DNA of 64,000 nt from Candidatus Heimdallarchaeota archaeon (lineage in GTDB: Archaea > Asgardarchaeota > Heimdallarchaeia > Heimdallarchaeales > Heimdallarchaeaceae), in the NCBI GenBank assembly GCA_030603365.1, contig JAUVXV010000008.1, positions 1 through 64,000 of the forward strand. Direction: 5' to 3'. The notes under the pieces were generated by a model, which saw only the letters and a list, made by a program, of their open reading frames with translations, was not told the origin of the DNA and searched no databases. Within the stretch, counting starts at the first letter, position 1, and every line of letters starts with the position of its first letter. The translations under genes were made by a program, and so were the position numbers. Shown here in pieces: positions 32,948 through 42,326 of this stretch.

Positions 32948-34114
32948 TTGGTTTTTAGAGATATGGATTATGATGTAGTCATTGCAGGAGGAGGTGTAGC
33001 AGGTTCTACAGCAGCTCGATTTTTAGCTGAATCTGGATTCAAGACGCTTTTTGTTGAAAGACACAAAACACCTAGAAATAAACCATGTTCAGGGATTCAA
33101 TTTGGATACTTTGAAAAAATCCTAGGTGTTAAAATTCCAAGAGAACGTTTGTGTAATATTGAACTTAAAAAAATTAAGATGTATCTACCAGATGGCAGTT
33201 CATTTGGTTCTCATTTCAAAATGTTCAATTTTATGAGAAAACCTTTCGATGATTGGTTAAATATTATAGCCCAGGATGCTGGTGCTGAATTTATTGATGA
33301 GTGTGTCTGCCAAAGTGTTGAAGAAAAAGATGGTTACAATAAAGTTACACTAGTGAAAACTAAAGAAAAAGAAACTGTTAATCTTACAGCAAAATATGTC
33401 ATAGATGCTTCAGGTCTTCGACCAAAGCTACGTAACCAAATTCGTCCTCAAGATTTCTCTTCCGACTTTCAGGGAGCAACATTGAATTACTACATTGATG
33501 GAGAAGCAGATTTAGACCCGGAAACTCTGTATCAATTCTGGAATATGGACTGGAACAATGCAATGTTTGCTTGGATCTATATTAAAACCTTAGATGATGG
33601 AAAAGACTATTGGGTTGTTGGTACAGGATACAATAATGATGATATAACAAAAAGACAAGAATTATTCTATACTGCAATGAAAGAAAAATTCAATATCACT
33701 GGTGAAATTGTTAAACGTGAGGGATATAAAACCTCAATGAATATGTATTCTAAGGACCGTGTATGGCTTGGGCAAAACAGGATTTTGATGGTTGGAGATG
33801 CAGCTGGTTTAGTTGATATGGTTAGAGGAGTAGGTATGGATGCAGCTGCTCTTTCAGGTCGGTTAGCTGCTAAAGCAATAATGAAGGCAGAGAAGAAAAA
33901 TTCTGAAGTATTGAAAGTTTATTCCAAATTCATGAAACGAGTAACTTCTCAAACAATCCGAAATCAGCAGAGAGAAATAAATATTTTCAAGACAAATGAA
34001 GAATTGCACACCTACATGAAGAAAAGTATGGTGAAAATGGGAATCAAGATGATACTACAGTCTAATCTCAATAAAATTCGTTCTCCAGAAAAACAAGTTT
34101 TACTCCCACAATAG
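32948..34114 (+). CDS. Geranylgeranyl reductase family FAD-dependent oxidoreductase
   Basis: 388 residues from TTG 32948 (AAGGTTATT just upstream) or 383 from the ATG at 32963. The FAD-binding Rossmann motif is DYDVVIAGGGVAGSTAARFLAESG with VERH at the end of strand 2, followed by PCSGIQFGYF with the Cys/Gly segment of the family. A second dinucleotide motif GDAAGLVDMVRGVGMDAAALSG is near residues 280-300. Family members hydrogenate the double bonds of the isoprenoid chains in archaeal lipids and menaquinones. A specific substrate is not implied by the neighbours. The C-terminal helices are basic. Confidence 0.85.
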   Translation: MVFRDMDYDVVIAGGGVAGSTAARFLAESGFKTLFVERHKTPRNKPCSGIQFGYFEKILGVKIPRERLCNIELKKIKMYLPDGSSFGSHFKMFNFMRKPFDDWLNIIAQDAGAEFIDECVCQSVEEKDGYNKVTLVKTKEKETVNLTAKYVIDASGLRPKLRNQIRPQDFSSDFQGATLNYYIDGEADLDPETLYQFWNMDWNNAMFAWIYIKTLDDGKDYWVVGTGYNNDDITKRQELFYTAMKEKFNITGEIVKREGYKTSMNMYSKDRVWLGQNRILMVGDAAGLVDMVRGVGMDAAALSGRLAAKAIMKAEKKNSEVLKVYSKFMKRVTSQTIRNQQREINIFKTNEELHTYMKKSMVKMGIKMILQSNLNKIRSPEKQVLLPQ

Positions 34115-34218
34115 TTTCTGTTTTCTCCATTTTAGATTTTTCAATATCACAACTTGTGTTCACAATATGTGAGCAAGTTACTTTTAAATAAGGACCTATG
34201 TTAGGACAGGTGCAAAAA

Positions 34219-34323
34219 ATGCGAAAACCAACAAAAATAACTGAAAAAATCAAACAAGACTTAAAGAAGGAGAGACGAAATGCAATTAACTCTCTAATTA
34301 TGCTCAAAGGATCTCTCTTCTAA
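34219..34323 (+). CDS. Tiny basic protein of unknown function
   Basis: A 34-residue frame from ATG 34219, with AGGTG 5-6 bases upstream; an in-frame ATG at 34198 would add 7 residues. The sequence is basic and helical (ITEKIKQDLKKERRNAINSL). A box CTTTTAAATA at 34181-34190 could be its TATA element. The composition is protein-like, but the length makes a chance frame possible. The frame on the opposite strand covering the same bases has no support. Confidence 0.3.
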   Translation: MRKPTKITEKIKQDLKKERRNAINSLIMLKGSLF

Positions 34324-34398
34324 CCTTTTATTTTATTCTTCTGTCTATGTAAAACTTAAAAGTAAGTCACTCTTTCTTTTACTGTATAAGGTGATTAT

Positions 34399-34935
34399 TT
34401 GGCTAGTCGAAAAACACATCTTTTTGGTGGCACTCTTTTTTGGGGCCTTGCAATAGGCATTTTCTATGCTCTTGATCTAAAAACCAGCTTTATTGATTTA
34501 GGTTTGTCAGGTACTATACCTGATTTAGAATTTCATTCTCTATGGATAGTATTATCGTTCATGGCGTGTCATTTTGGAGCACAATTACCTGATTATGATT
34601 TACTTTGGGATAAAATTCTACCTCACAGGAATGTTATAACTCATTCATTCTTCTTACCCTTAGTAATCTCAATTCCAATATTTTTTGTTCAAGAATCAAC
34701 ACAATTTCTTGTTCCAATTTACGCATTTTATCATATAGGACATGCATCGCATCTTTTCTTAGATTTAAAACCAAAAGATTGGAAAGGAACTGCTCTTGTA
34801 CATATTTTCTGGGCAAATGATAATGGAAGAAAAACTATGCCACCAAAAGTATCTAGATTATTTTTACTAATCAATGGTTTAATAGTTTTGTCAGCAGGTA
34901 TTATACTTCTATACTTCTTCCAACTGTGGATTTAG
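34399..34935 (+). CDS. Multi-span membrane protein, YdjM/DUF457-like hydrolase family
   Basis: 178 residues from TTG 34399, preceded by AAGGTGATTAT, the same ribosome-site style as the DsrE-like gene. Four or five hydrophobic helices are present. The family signature His/Asp residues are visible: RKTHLFGGTLFWG at the start, GAQLPDYDLLWDKILPHRNVITHS in the middle, and HIGHASHLFLDLKP later. YdjM/LrgA-like membrane 'metal-dependent hydrolases' carry these LPDxD, HRxxTHS and HLxxD motifs. Function is unproven in most organisms. A second, smaller relative is encoded at 47176. Confidence 0.75.
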   Translation: MASRKTHLFGGTLFWGLAIGIFYALDLKTSFIDLGLSGTIPDLEFHSLWIVLSFMACHFGAQLPDYDLLWDKILPHRNVITHSFFLPLVISIPIFFVQESTQFLVPIYAFYHIGHASHLFLDLKPKDWKGTALVHIFWANDNGRKTMPPKVSRLFLLINGLIVLSAGIILLYFFQLWI

Positions 34936-34983
34936 CAAACTTCTTCTTTTTTACTTTTTCTTTCTCAAATCAGTAGAAACAAA

Positions 34984-37284
34984 CTAGATTTTCTTCATTT
35001 CTTTCTCCTTAATTACAGCTAAACAGCTGTAGTAAAATCGATCAGTTTTATTAGAGTTCAAATATGTTTCAATTACCCTAGAAGCACTAAAACTTTGAGA
35101 TTTAATTAATGATCTGAGCATGATATCTGGAATCTTTCCATAAGTATCTTTTAACAAAGCCCACAAGAAAGTTGTATTCCTAGGAGAGGAGGAAATAAGT
35201 CGTAAAATCAATCTATTTACTTCAGTTTCATCCTTACTAGAAACTAGCTCTTTTATTAGAAGAAAACCCCAATAAAGTTTCTTCAGCTCTTCGTATTTCT
35301 CTACTAGTTCACTTGACCCTATTTTATAAATCATCAAACTTGCTGTAGTATCAGTTATAGATGTGGGGGCAGTATCAACCATTTTGAAGGGTGCAGACAA
35401 CACTTTCCAGTCAGGTTTGATTTCCCAAGGATATTTTACACCTATTTTCAAAAGTTGTTCTTGAATGAATAAGGAAATAGATTCTCTTTCTCCTAATTCT
35501 AAAGTCTGTGATTGTTTTAATAGTTGCTTCTTCAATTTATCTGAAACAAGATTAGTGCAAGCTAGATGTCTCTTTTCTGATGGACTTAGACTATCCATAA
35601 CCCATCTTATCATTACTCTATCCCATGTTTCTACTCTCTTTATTTGAGTGAAAACGGGTATACAACTCAACCAAAACCGTTTTTCAGAGGTAGAATCCAT
35701 ATAAAACTGCAATTTTCTACTGTTTTCAAGAGCTTTTGATCCTTTCAGAGTTCGGATTATATCCTCTGTTAAGAAATCAAATGCATTAAGATGCAATGTC
35801 AGTAACAGAGCTATTTCTTTAGGATCAACATTTGACCTTATTCTTTGTAGAACGTAATTACTGAAATTTTTTGATTCTTGCTTGTCGATTAGATTTTCTA
35901 TGTAATTTGGTATCCAAGTACTGATTTTCTGCTGCTTTAGTTTTCGAAGCAATTTCTTCTTTTTAGAATCAAAAACTATCATTGAGACTAAATAAGAATC
36001 TAAGTTTTTTAGTGAAGAAAGTTTTTCTGCTGAACTATATTCTCGAATTAATTCTTTCCAATTTACTTTAGGTAGAAAGGGATACTGAGCTATCTGATTA
36101 AGTTCATTCATCACGAAAAACTTGAGCATATTATTCTTAACTGCTGTTTTTGTAATATGATGGTTTTCTATCTTCTCTTCTACTAAAGTTTTCATCTTTC
36201 CTTTTAGAACATCTACTAGAATCAAATTATACATGAAAGAAAATTCTTCTTTGTTTTTCAACCATAAGGGAATTAACATATCCCATTTCCAGATAGTTAC
36301 AGGAAGAGTCAGAGGTAAATCTGTTAAGAACGCATCCCCTTCATCAAATAATATCTTAGTATTTCCATGCTTTAGAATTTGAATGTCCTTCTTTTTATTG
36401 AAGTACATATAGTAGAAGACATTCTTATTGAAAGAGATACTTTCAACTGTTTTTTCTTCATCATCTAATTGGATTTTGAATGGATTGTCTGTTTTAGGAT
36501 CATAGATGAACTTCTTTATGTTCTTTATTGAACAGTTGTAATTTGTATTAGATTGATTGAATTTCTCAATCATCTCCATTCTCATCTCAGCTGATAGTTC
36601 GGTGACTTCTCCTTTCTTCTTATGTTTGGGAGCTTTTCTATAAACGGTTGATCCTTCTGATACAAGCTTGTATAAAGTTAGCTTATTCCCAATTAGCTTA
36701 TTTAGATAAAGTGTCTCATTTACTAAGCTGCTATACCATTTAGAATTCATACTTGAAGCCTGGAGTAGAGAATGGTCTATAACTGAAACATATTCATTGT
36801 TTTCAAGATTTATTCCATTTATCTTGTAAATTTGACCATAGTATTTTCCAGAACCATAAGAAGATCGTCCTATACCTTGGATTTCTAAAGGAAGAAGCTC
36901 TAAAATATCTGTTTGCTTAATATTGATTGGTTTTAATAAATCACTCTTCTCTCTTCTGTTAAAGTCATTATGTTTGACAAACTTCGATTTGATAGTTATT
37001 ATAGTCTGATGGAGCATACTTGTTATTAAGGCCAATTCTTCTCTTTCCAATCTAGACCATTCTTTTTTGTTTTCTTTTATCAGGTCTAACAAGCCGTTGG
37101 TTTTTTCAGTTAAATACTTAAGATTTAGTTTTTCTATTTTTTCAAGGAAATCAGTCAATGCCTTAAGATCTGCCTTTTCTAAAGAATCGGCTCCTACTAG
37201 AATAATTTTCATAATTATATTTTCCAAAGGAGAAAATAGATCTTCAATCTGAAGTGTTTCTTGTGCTGTTATTGTCAGTTCCAT
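34984..37284 (-). CDS. Unrecognised 766-residue protein of the MoxR-VWA operon
   Basis: 766 residues from ATG 37284, one base after the preceding gene. Residues 1-130 are helical and coiled-coil-like. Residues 160-200 carry a beta segment (RSSYGSGKYYGQIYKINGINLENNEYVSV) and the middle contains a lysine-rich patch (KAPKHKKKGE). The last 350 residues look like a helical repeat solenoid (for example NPKxIALLLTLHLNAFDFL-type helices). No zinc finger, nuclease or nucleotide-binding motif is visible. Its place as last gene of a five-gene operon with AAA and VWA proteins suggests a substrate-binding or scaffold component. In bacteria the equivalent operons often end with SWIM zinc-finger proteins, but no such motif is present here. 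Confidence 0.72.
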   Translation of the reverse strand: MELTITAQETLQIEDLFSPLENIIMKIILVGADSLEKADLKALTDFLEKIEKLNLKYLTEKTNGLLDLIKENKKEWSRLEREELALITSMLHQTIITIKSKFVKHNDFNRREKSDLLKPINIKQTDILELLPLEIQGIGRSSYGSGKYYGQIYKINGINLENNEYVSVIDHSLLQASSMNSKWYSSLVNETLYLNKLIGNKLTLYKLVSEGSTVYRKAPKHKKKGEVTELSAEMRMEMIEKFNQSNTNYNCSIKNIKKFIYDPKTDNPFKIQLDDEEKTVESISFNKNVFYYMYFNKKKDIQILKHGNTKILFDEGDAFLTDLPLTLPVTIWKWDMLIPLWLKNKEEFSFMYNLILVDVLKGKMKTLVEEKIENHHITKTAVKNNMLKFFVMNELNQIAQYPFLPKVNWKELIREYSSAEKLSSLKNLDSYLVSMIVFDSKKKKLLRKLKQQKISTWIPNYIENLIDKQESKNFSNYVLQRIRSNVDPKEIALLLTLHLNAFDFLTEDIIRTLKGSKALENSRKLQFYMDSTSEKRFWLSCIPVFTQIKRVETWDRVMIRWVMDSLSPSEKRHLACTNLVSDKLKKQLLKQSQTLELGERESISLFIQEQLLKIGVKYPWEIKPDWKVLSAPFKMVDTAPTSITDTTASLMIYKIGSSELVEKYEELKKLYWGFLLIKELVSSKDETEVNRLILRLISSSPRNTTFLWALLKDTYGKIPDIMLRSLIKSQSFSASRVIETYLNSNKTDRFYYSCLAVIKEKEMKKI

Positions 37285-37285
37285 T

Positions 37286-38554
37286 TTATCTACTCCTAAA
37301 TTTCATTTGATTTAAGGAGAAATCACATGCTTCTATTATTCTATAATCTGAGAGCATAACACCTAAAGGCCAGATCCCACTGATAGGCCAAAATGACATA
37401 TTTCCATCAGAAGCGATTCTTGCTTGTCCGAAAATCCAAGGTGGAAAGGTTTCAGAACTAATCAAATCCTTAAAAGTCTCAATAGTGTAATGATTTCTTC
37501 CCTTATCAGATATAGTTACATCCATGGAATTGTAGTTCTTGTCATATACTTTGAAGGAGTAAGTTCTTTCTATATCATCATGTTTCATCTCTGAGAACCG
37601 TTTGATTTTAAATAACCCAAACAGCTGGGGGAAGAGGGAGAGACCTTCTGATTCTATATTATGAATATGTTCCTGGACTTCTATCCAATCATCGTATTTG
37701 ATTGTTTTAAATTTGCTAGAGATCCAAGGAAGAGCTTTGTATCTGAAAAGTTTAAGATACTTTCCAAGAGATAGTTTTGATGGATAAGCTTGGGTTATTT
37801 TTGCATTCCAGATTTGAAACGAAGCACTAGTAAATTCGTTCATTGAGATGTCAGAGTTTGTATTAATGTTGAGAATGGTTTCAATATTTCTCAGCTCACT
37901 GTTTGCTGAGGAAGATGATGATCTTCGACTTCGTCTATACCTATTTCTGTCCATATATTTCATTGCAGTCAAAGGTCTAGCATTTGTTGCAGCAATAATT
38001 TGTCTATTACTCAAATCATAGAGATAAGCTGTAACTCCTACAAAACCAGATTCTGTCATCCACCCACTAACTCCCAAGGTTTGAGCTATAATCTTCTTGT
38101 ATTCTTTCTTTTCATCTTGAGTGCCAGTAAGAAGTTTTATCAAGCGAGGAGACAGTTGCTTACCATTTTTGTAGTCTCTAATTGTTTTACAAGTTATAGC
38201 TATTCTAGATAAGATAGAAGTTATTCTGCTAAAATTAAATGTCGGATCTTTGTTGAGATAAAGTTCCATAATCTTTTTGAGCGATTGTATATCGCGTTCA
38301 AGTCTTGCTACTTTTGTCGTATGAGCAGTTATAATCAAAGCCTGTAATTCATCTAGGTTCTCTTTTGATATTCTTTGCACACCGTTCAAAAAAACTTTAC
38401 TAAACCAATCATTGATTTTGTTCAAAGCTGTTTCTATATTTTCAGGTAATTCAACAGGTTGAATTATTTCTTCCTCAGTCTCTTCAAGAATCGAGAGATC
38501 CAATTCGGGGAGACTATTTTCTTCTTTTACTTGTATATTCTGTTCAGTGTTCAT
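37286..38554 (-). CDS. Unrecognised 422-residue protein of the MoxR-VWA operon
   Basis: 422 residues from ATG 38554, three bases after the VWA gene. Residues 1-45 are acidic and disordered. A helical part (45-160) follows, then a beta segment GVSGWMTESGFVGVTAYLYDLSNRQIIAATNARP, a basic serine-rich stretch (RYRRSRRSSSSSANS), and a C-terminal region with SFKVYDKNYNSMDVTISDKG, IFGQARIASDGNMSFWPISGIW. The C-terminal pattern suggests an OB- or beta-barrel-like module. It has no recognised family. The gene is certain from its coding character and its tight operon position. It is probably a structural partner of the AAA/VWA pair. Confidence 0.72.
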   Translation of the reverse strand: MNTEQNIQVKEENSLPELDLSILEETEEEIIQPVELPENIETALNKINDWFSKVFLNGVQRISKENLDELQALIITAHTTKVARLERDIQSLKKIMELYLNKDPTFNFSRITSILSRIAITCKTIRDYKNGKQLSPRLIKLLTGTQDEKKEYKKIIAQTLGVSGWMTESGFVGVTAYLYDLSNRQIIAATNARPLTAMKYMDRNRYRRSRRSSSSSANSELRNIETILNINTNSDISMNEFTSASFQIWNAKITQAYPSKLSLGKYLKLFRYKALPWISSKFKTIKYDDWIEVQEHIHNIESEGLSLFPQLFGLFKIKRFSEMKHDDIERTYSFKVYDKNYNSMDVTISDKGRNHYTIETFKDLISSETFPPWIFGQARIASDGNMSFWPISGIWPLGVMLSDYRIIEACDFSLNQMKFRSR

Positions 38555-38557
38555 CTT

Positions 38558-39928
38558 TTATCGCCCCATATTTTCAGCTACCCATTCTGCTAGTTCTTTA
38601 GGTGAACTTACAGCTACCTTCATTCCAGCTTCTTCGACTTGTCGTGCTAACTCACGATCATAGTTTGCAATGTATTCATAGTCCAATGCAGCTAGACCAA
38701 TCATCTTTGTACCTGAAGCTTGTAATTCTCTAACTGTCTGAATTAGTCTGTTTTTATTTCCTCCTTCATAGAAGTCAGTTAGTAAGATGAACAATGTTCT
38801 TTCAGGAGTTTCTACTTTTTTCGCGGAATATTCAACTGCTTTTGCTATATCCGTACCTCCACCCAGTTGAACTCTCATCAAGACCTCTACAATATCCTCA
38901 ATTTGATTTGACAAATCAACAACTCTTGTATCAAATACAACTAGAGACACATCGACATTTGGTAAAGCAGCAAAAATACCTGCCATTACAGATGAATAAA
39001 TCACAGAACTTGTCATACTTCCAGACTGATCAATCACTAGAATAATGTGATATCTGAGTTTATTCCTTCTCTCCCAGAAGAATACTCTTTCAACAATAAG
39101 CTTATCCAGTTCTTTATCATAATTCTTAAGATTGTAGCTAATGGTTCTTTTCCAGTCTGTAGAACTAAATCTTTTGTGTGGAGAGTGCTCATTTCTATGA
39201 ATTTGACCTAGAAGAGCAGGTTGAACTTCTAAGAATATTTTTTCAGCAATCTGATCTGATATTTTTCGAATGATTTTTTTAGCTTTTTCAAGTACATCTG
39301 GTTTCATTAGATTCTTAAATTCAAGTATAGCCTTAAGCAAATCAAAATCAGGTTCAATCTGATCTAATATATCTGGATCAACAACAAGTTGTGAAAGTTT
39401 GTATCTATGAATTGCATCATTTTGTAATATCTTAGTAGCAGCTTCGGGAAATAGTTCCTTTGCATTATTAATCCAACTGGGTATTGACAAACCACTTGAT
39501 GATCTTCCAGCTGATTTAGGACCAGTATTTGGATCATCTCTCATTTCGTATTCCCTTTGATAAAGGAAGGATAAAGTAGAATCCATTTGCTTCAAAGCTT
39601 CTATTCCAGCTTTACTATCAGACCCTCCTGTACCTCTTCTTCCTTTTGGTCCAGGTTGTTTCATTCCTTTATTTCTTGTATTGGAAGGTTGTGGAACTGG
39701 TTTTCTTTGACCTTGAGCTGACTGCTTTGGTTTGGTTTTATTCATATCTTGTCCAGGAGCTTGATGTTCTCTTTTTTGGTCTGTCATCTTCTCTCTTGGA
39801 CCAAGTAGAGATTCTTCTCTTTGCTTATCTTCAAAATCAAGTTGTTTGTAACTATATTTTCCTAAAACCAATCGCCATCTATTCATATCATTTTTCAACA
39901 TTTCTTCTAATTCATTCTCAGATATCAT
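38558..39928 (-). CDS. VWA-domain protein (YehP-like)
   Basis: 456 residues from ATG 39928, which overlaps the upstream stop as ATGA and has GGAG 10 bases before it; a GTG three codons earlier is less likely. Residues 45-115 form a Gln/Pro/Lys-rich disordered linker. A helical middle (IPSWINNAKELFPEAATKIL...) precedes the VWA domain at about 290-455 with the MIDAS motif VIDQSGSM, the Thr in GGGTDIAKAV and the Asp in LTDFYEGG. VWA partners of MoxR ATPases are assembled, unfolded or activated by the AAA ring. The match in size and order to E. coli YehP next to YehL/YehM is good. Confidence 0.88.
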   Translation of the reverse strand: MISENELEEMLKNDMNRWRLVLGKYSYKQLDFEDKQREESLLGPREKMTDQKREHQAPGQDMNKTKPKQSAQGQRKPVPQPSNTRNKGMKQPGPKGRRGTGGSDSKAGIEALKQMDSTLSFLYQREYEMRDDPNTGPKSAGRSSSGLSIPSWINNAKELFPEAATKILQNDAIHRYKLSQLVVDPDILDQIEPDFDLLKAILEFKNLMKPDVLEKAKKIIRKISDQIAEKIFLEVQPALLGQIHRNEHSPHKRFSSTDWKRTISYNLKNYDKELDKLIVERVFFWERRNKLRYHIILVIDQSGSMTSSVIYSSVMAGIFAALPNVDVSLVVFDTRVVDLSNQIEDIVEVLMRVQLGGGTDIAKAVEYSAKKVETPERTLFILLTDFYEGGNKNRLIQTVRELQASGTKMIGLAALDYEYIANYDRELARQVEEAGMKVAVSSPKELAEWVAENMGR

Positions 39929-42321
39929 AAGCCCCACTCTCCAAATTTTTCTTCTACAACTTGATCTGCAAACTCTAGAATATTAGCAAGTTTCTCACTT
40001 ATTTCAATACTTTCAATTTCCGCCATATCGCGCTTCTTAGCAACATTGGAAGCAATTATATCAATCTCCTTTGGAGAGAATAACGAAAACGACCTTCTCA
40101 GTATAGGTAGTACAATCAAGAAGTCTTTTTCAGGTAACAAACAAATCATATCATCTATTGTATTTAAGAACGATTTCCGTAAAATCATTATTTCTCTACA
40201 AACTGTAAACAATCCATAGAGATAATTTCCTCCATCAACAGCTGATCCTCCAAGTGTATAACCGTTTATTTCTCGAGATAAAGTCGCGGTGTCCATAACT
40301 TTGAATGAATAAAGGACACCTGCTAATGCTCCTCTAACTGCATAATTTCCTTTTGAATCTTTGACCGCAGATTGTATTTGTGAAACATATAGATCTTTAT
40401 CTATTGGCAAATCTGTGAATGATAAAACGAAATTAGTTAGAGCTTTTATCTTCTCAATTATTATCTCTTCTTCCTCTTCAGAAACTGTGAGAATGCTTGG
40501 TATAAGAAAAGCTGCTCTGATGTAAGCCCTATGTATTAGTTTGAGTAATGGTTTGTATCCTTCAGTAAGAAGGGATTCTTGAAAATTGTAGAGTGAAACT
40601 AGTTGGTATAAAGCTTGAACTAAACTCTTGAAATTCCTATCTTTATCAATGGTGTCTATGAGTTTGTCTCCTAATTCATTCAACAGTTCTATTAACCCCA
40701 TTTGGGCTGCATTCAACAGAAGTTCACTAGCTACACTTGATTCAGTGGTGGAAGCAAATTTCTCTTTTAGTAGTGTTAAACATGCATTTCGAACAGTGTT
40801 TCCTAAGCTTATTAATTGAATAAGTTTCAATTCTACATTTCTATTGTATGCTACATTCCATTGTTCTGCCAGTAAGTGCATATCTTCTTTCTTGACGAGA
40901 TTAGGACCTTTGACCATTTCTGCAAAACCAGATTCTAAAAACACATTCTGATGTAAAAATTGGGATTTCTGCTTCATACTACTTTTTTGGTAAAGATTGA
41001 CTCTCAACAGCTTTGTAGTTGCTACGAGATTGATTCTTAATTTCTTAGCTTGATACTGAAAATCAGCAAGAAGTGGTGTTGTAGATAAACTTGGGTCAAT
41101 CTCTCCAAATTCATTTCCTATAAAAATTTCATCCATTGCACGGTAAATAGCTTGTCCATAAATCTCATCATCTCCTTTAATATAGACAGTTTTAACAGCA
41201 TCAGCTAAATCATAGTATCCTGTATTGACTTTACCTCTGAATTTCCCAAGATTTTTTGCTACTCTAATGGCATGAATCCCATCAGCAACACTAACAACAG
41301 AACCAAATTCTCTAGCTTGATTCTTTACTTCTAATGCAAGCTCCAGATTTACTTTATCTAAATATTTTGTAGATTTTAATTTGATATTATTCCATATTTT
41401 ATCATAATATCTAGGTGCTGGATTACCTGAAGAATATCCTCTAGAGAGAGCTATTTGATCATAAGTATAAGGTACTGTGATGAAAACATTATCACCTTTT
41501 TTGATAGCTTGTTTCTTGCCTTTGATGAAAGGAAGAACTACAGAATGAAAGGCACCTGAAATTACTAGTAACTTACCTTTTCTATTTCCCTCAGGTAGCA
41601 AATTATATGCTCTACTTATTCTAAATTTCATATATGCTTCTCTTATCAGAGCTCCTTCAGCTTCAAGAAATTCCTCAGAGAGAGATTGACGTGCAACTAA
41701 ACCAAAAGCTAAAATTTTCCTCACGAAATCCTCAGGTTCCATTGAGAAATTAGTTTCAAACATTAATTCCCAGACTTCATGAAAGTTTCTACATCTTAGT
41801 TTCTGAGCGAGTTTAGTACCATATGCATTAAATTCGAATAATTTCTCTTCAGGATAGAATAAGGAGACTGGTGATTTTTTGAATCTATAAGGTATTAAAT
41901 TCCTTAATGGTAAATCAATAAATTCCACTTCAATATTTCTATCCTTAGCAATTTTCAATGCTCTATATTCAGGTGAATATGAAACCATTGGATGATAGCC
42001 TTCAAATCTTACAGGAATACTCTCATCAGGAGATAAGATCCCATTTAATTCAAACGTATTTTTCTTATCTACGAAAAATGAATGTAAAGCAACTGGTGGT
42101 TTTGTTTGATCAGAATACAGAATATCTAAGTTTGTTTCAGCTCCAGTTGGAAGCTCAATCAGTAGTTTAGTCGGTTTATACTTTTCTATTATCTTATCTA
42201 GATAAAAAGAGCAAGCAACTGAATGATGACGTATTGGAAAATACATTATTTCATCATTCATTATTTTCTCTACTTTATCCTTCACACCCTCCATCGTATC
42301 TATAGAGTTAGAATCATTCAT
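39925..42321 (-). CDS. DUF5682-family protein (YehM-like)
   Basis: 798 residues from ATG 42321. Near its start stands MYFPIRHHSVACSFYLDKIIEKYKPTKLLIELPTGA, the hallmark (FPxRHHSxAC ... P-x-x-hhIExP) of DUF5682 proteins. PVALHSFFV, a later LLVISGAFHSVVLPF and DADAVKTVYI-like segments fit the TraB/ChaN/EreA-like alpha/beta core of this family. The C-terminal half is helical. In bacteria the family nearly always occurs with a MoxR ATPase and a VWA protein. The biochemical activity is unknown. The gene overlaps the VWA gene by 4 bases, so the two are translationally coupled. Confidence 0.85.
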   Translation of the reverse strand: MNDSNSIDTMEGVKDKVEKIMNDEIMYFPIRHHSVACSFYLDKIIEKYKPTKLLIELPTGAETNLDILYSDQTKPPVALHSFFVDKKNTFELNGILSPDESIPVRFEGYHPMVSYSPEYRALKIAKDRNIEVEFIDLPLRNLIPYRFKKSPVSLFYPEEKLFEFNAYGTKLAQKLRCRNFHEVWELMFETNFSMEPEDFVRKILAFGLVARQSLSEEFLEAEGALIREAYMKFRISRAYNLLPEGNRKGKLLVISGAFHSVVLPFIKGKKQAIKKGDNVFITVPYTYDQIALSRGYSSGNPAPRYYDKIWNNIKLKSTKYLDKVNLELALEVKNQAREFGSVVSVADGIHAIRVAKNLGKFRGKVNTGYYDLADAVKTVYIKGDDEIYGQAIYRAMDEIFIGNEFGEIDPSLSTTPLLADFQYQAKKLRINLVATTKLLRVNLYQKSSMKQKSQFLHQNVFLESGFAEMVKGPNLVKKEDMHLLAEQWNVAYNRNVELKLIQLISLGNTVRNACLTLLKEKFASTTESSVASELLLNAAQMGLIELLNELGDKLIDTIDKDRNFKSLVQALYQLVSLYNFQESLLTEGYKPLLKLIHRAYIRAAFLIPSILTVSEEEEEIIIEKIKALTNFVLSFTDLPIDKDLYVSQIQSAVKDSKGNYAVRGALAGVLYSFKVMDTATLSREINGYTLGGSAVDGGNYLYGLFTVCREIMILRKSFLNTIDDMICLLPEKDFLIVLPILRRSFSLFSPKEIDIIASNVAKKRDMAEIESIEISEKLANILEFADQVVEEKFGEWGL

Positions 42322-42326
42322 CTACA

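Noticed and set aside
34068..34307. 79-codon minus-strand frame after the geranylgeranyl reductase gene
   Set aside because: It overlaps the end of the reductase gene and a plus-strand TATA/ribosome-site pair; composition is not convincing.
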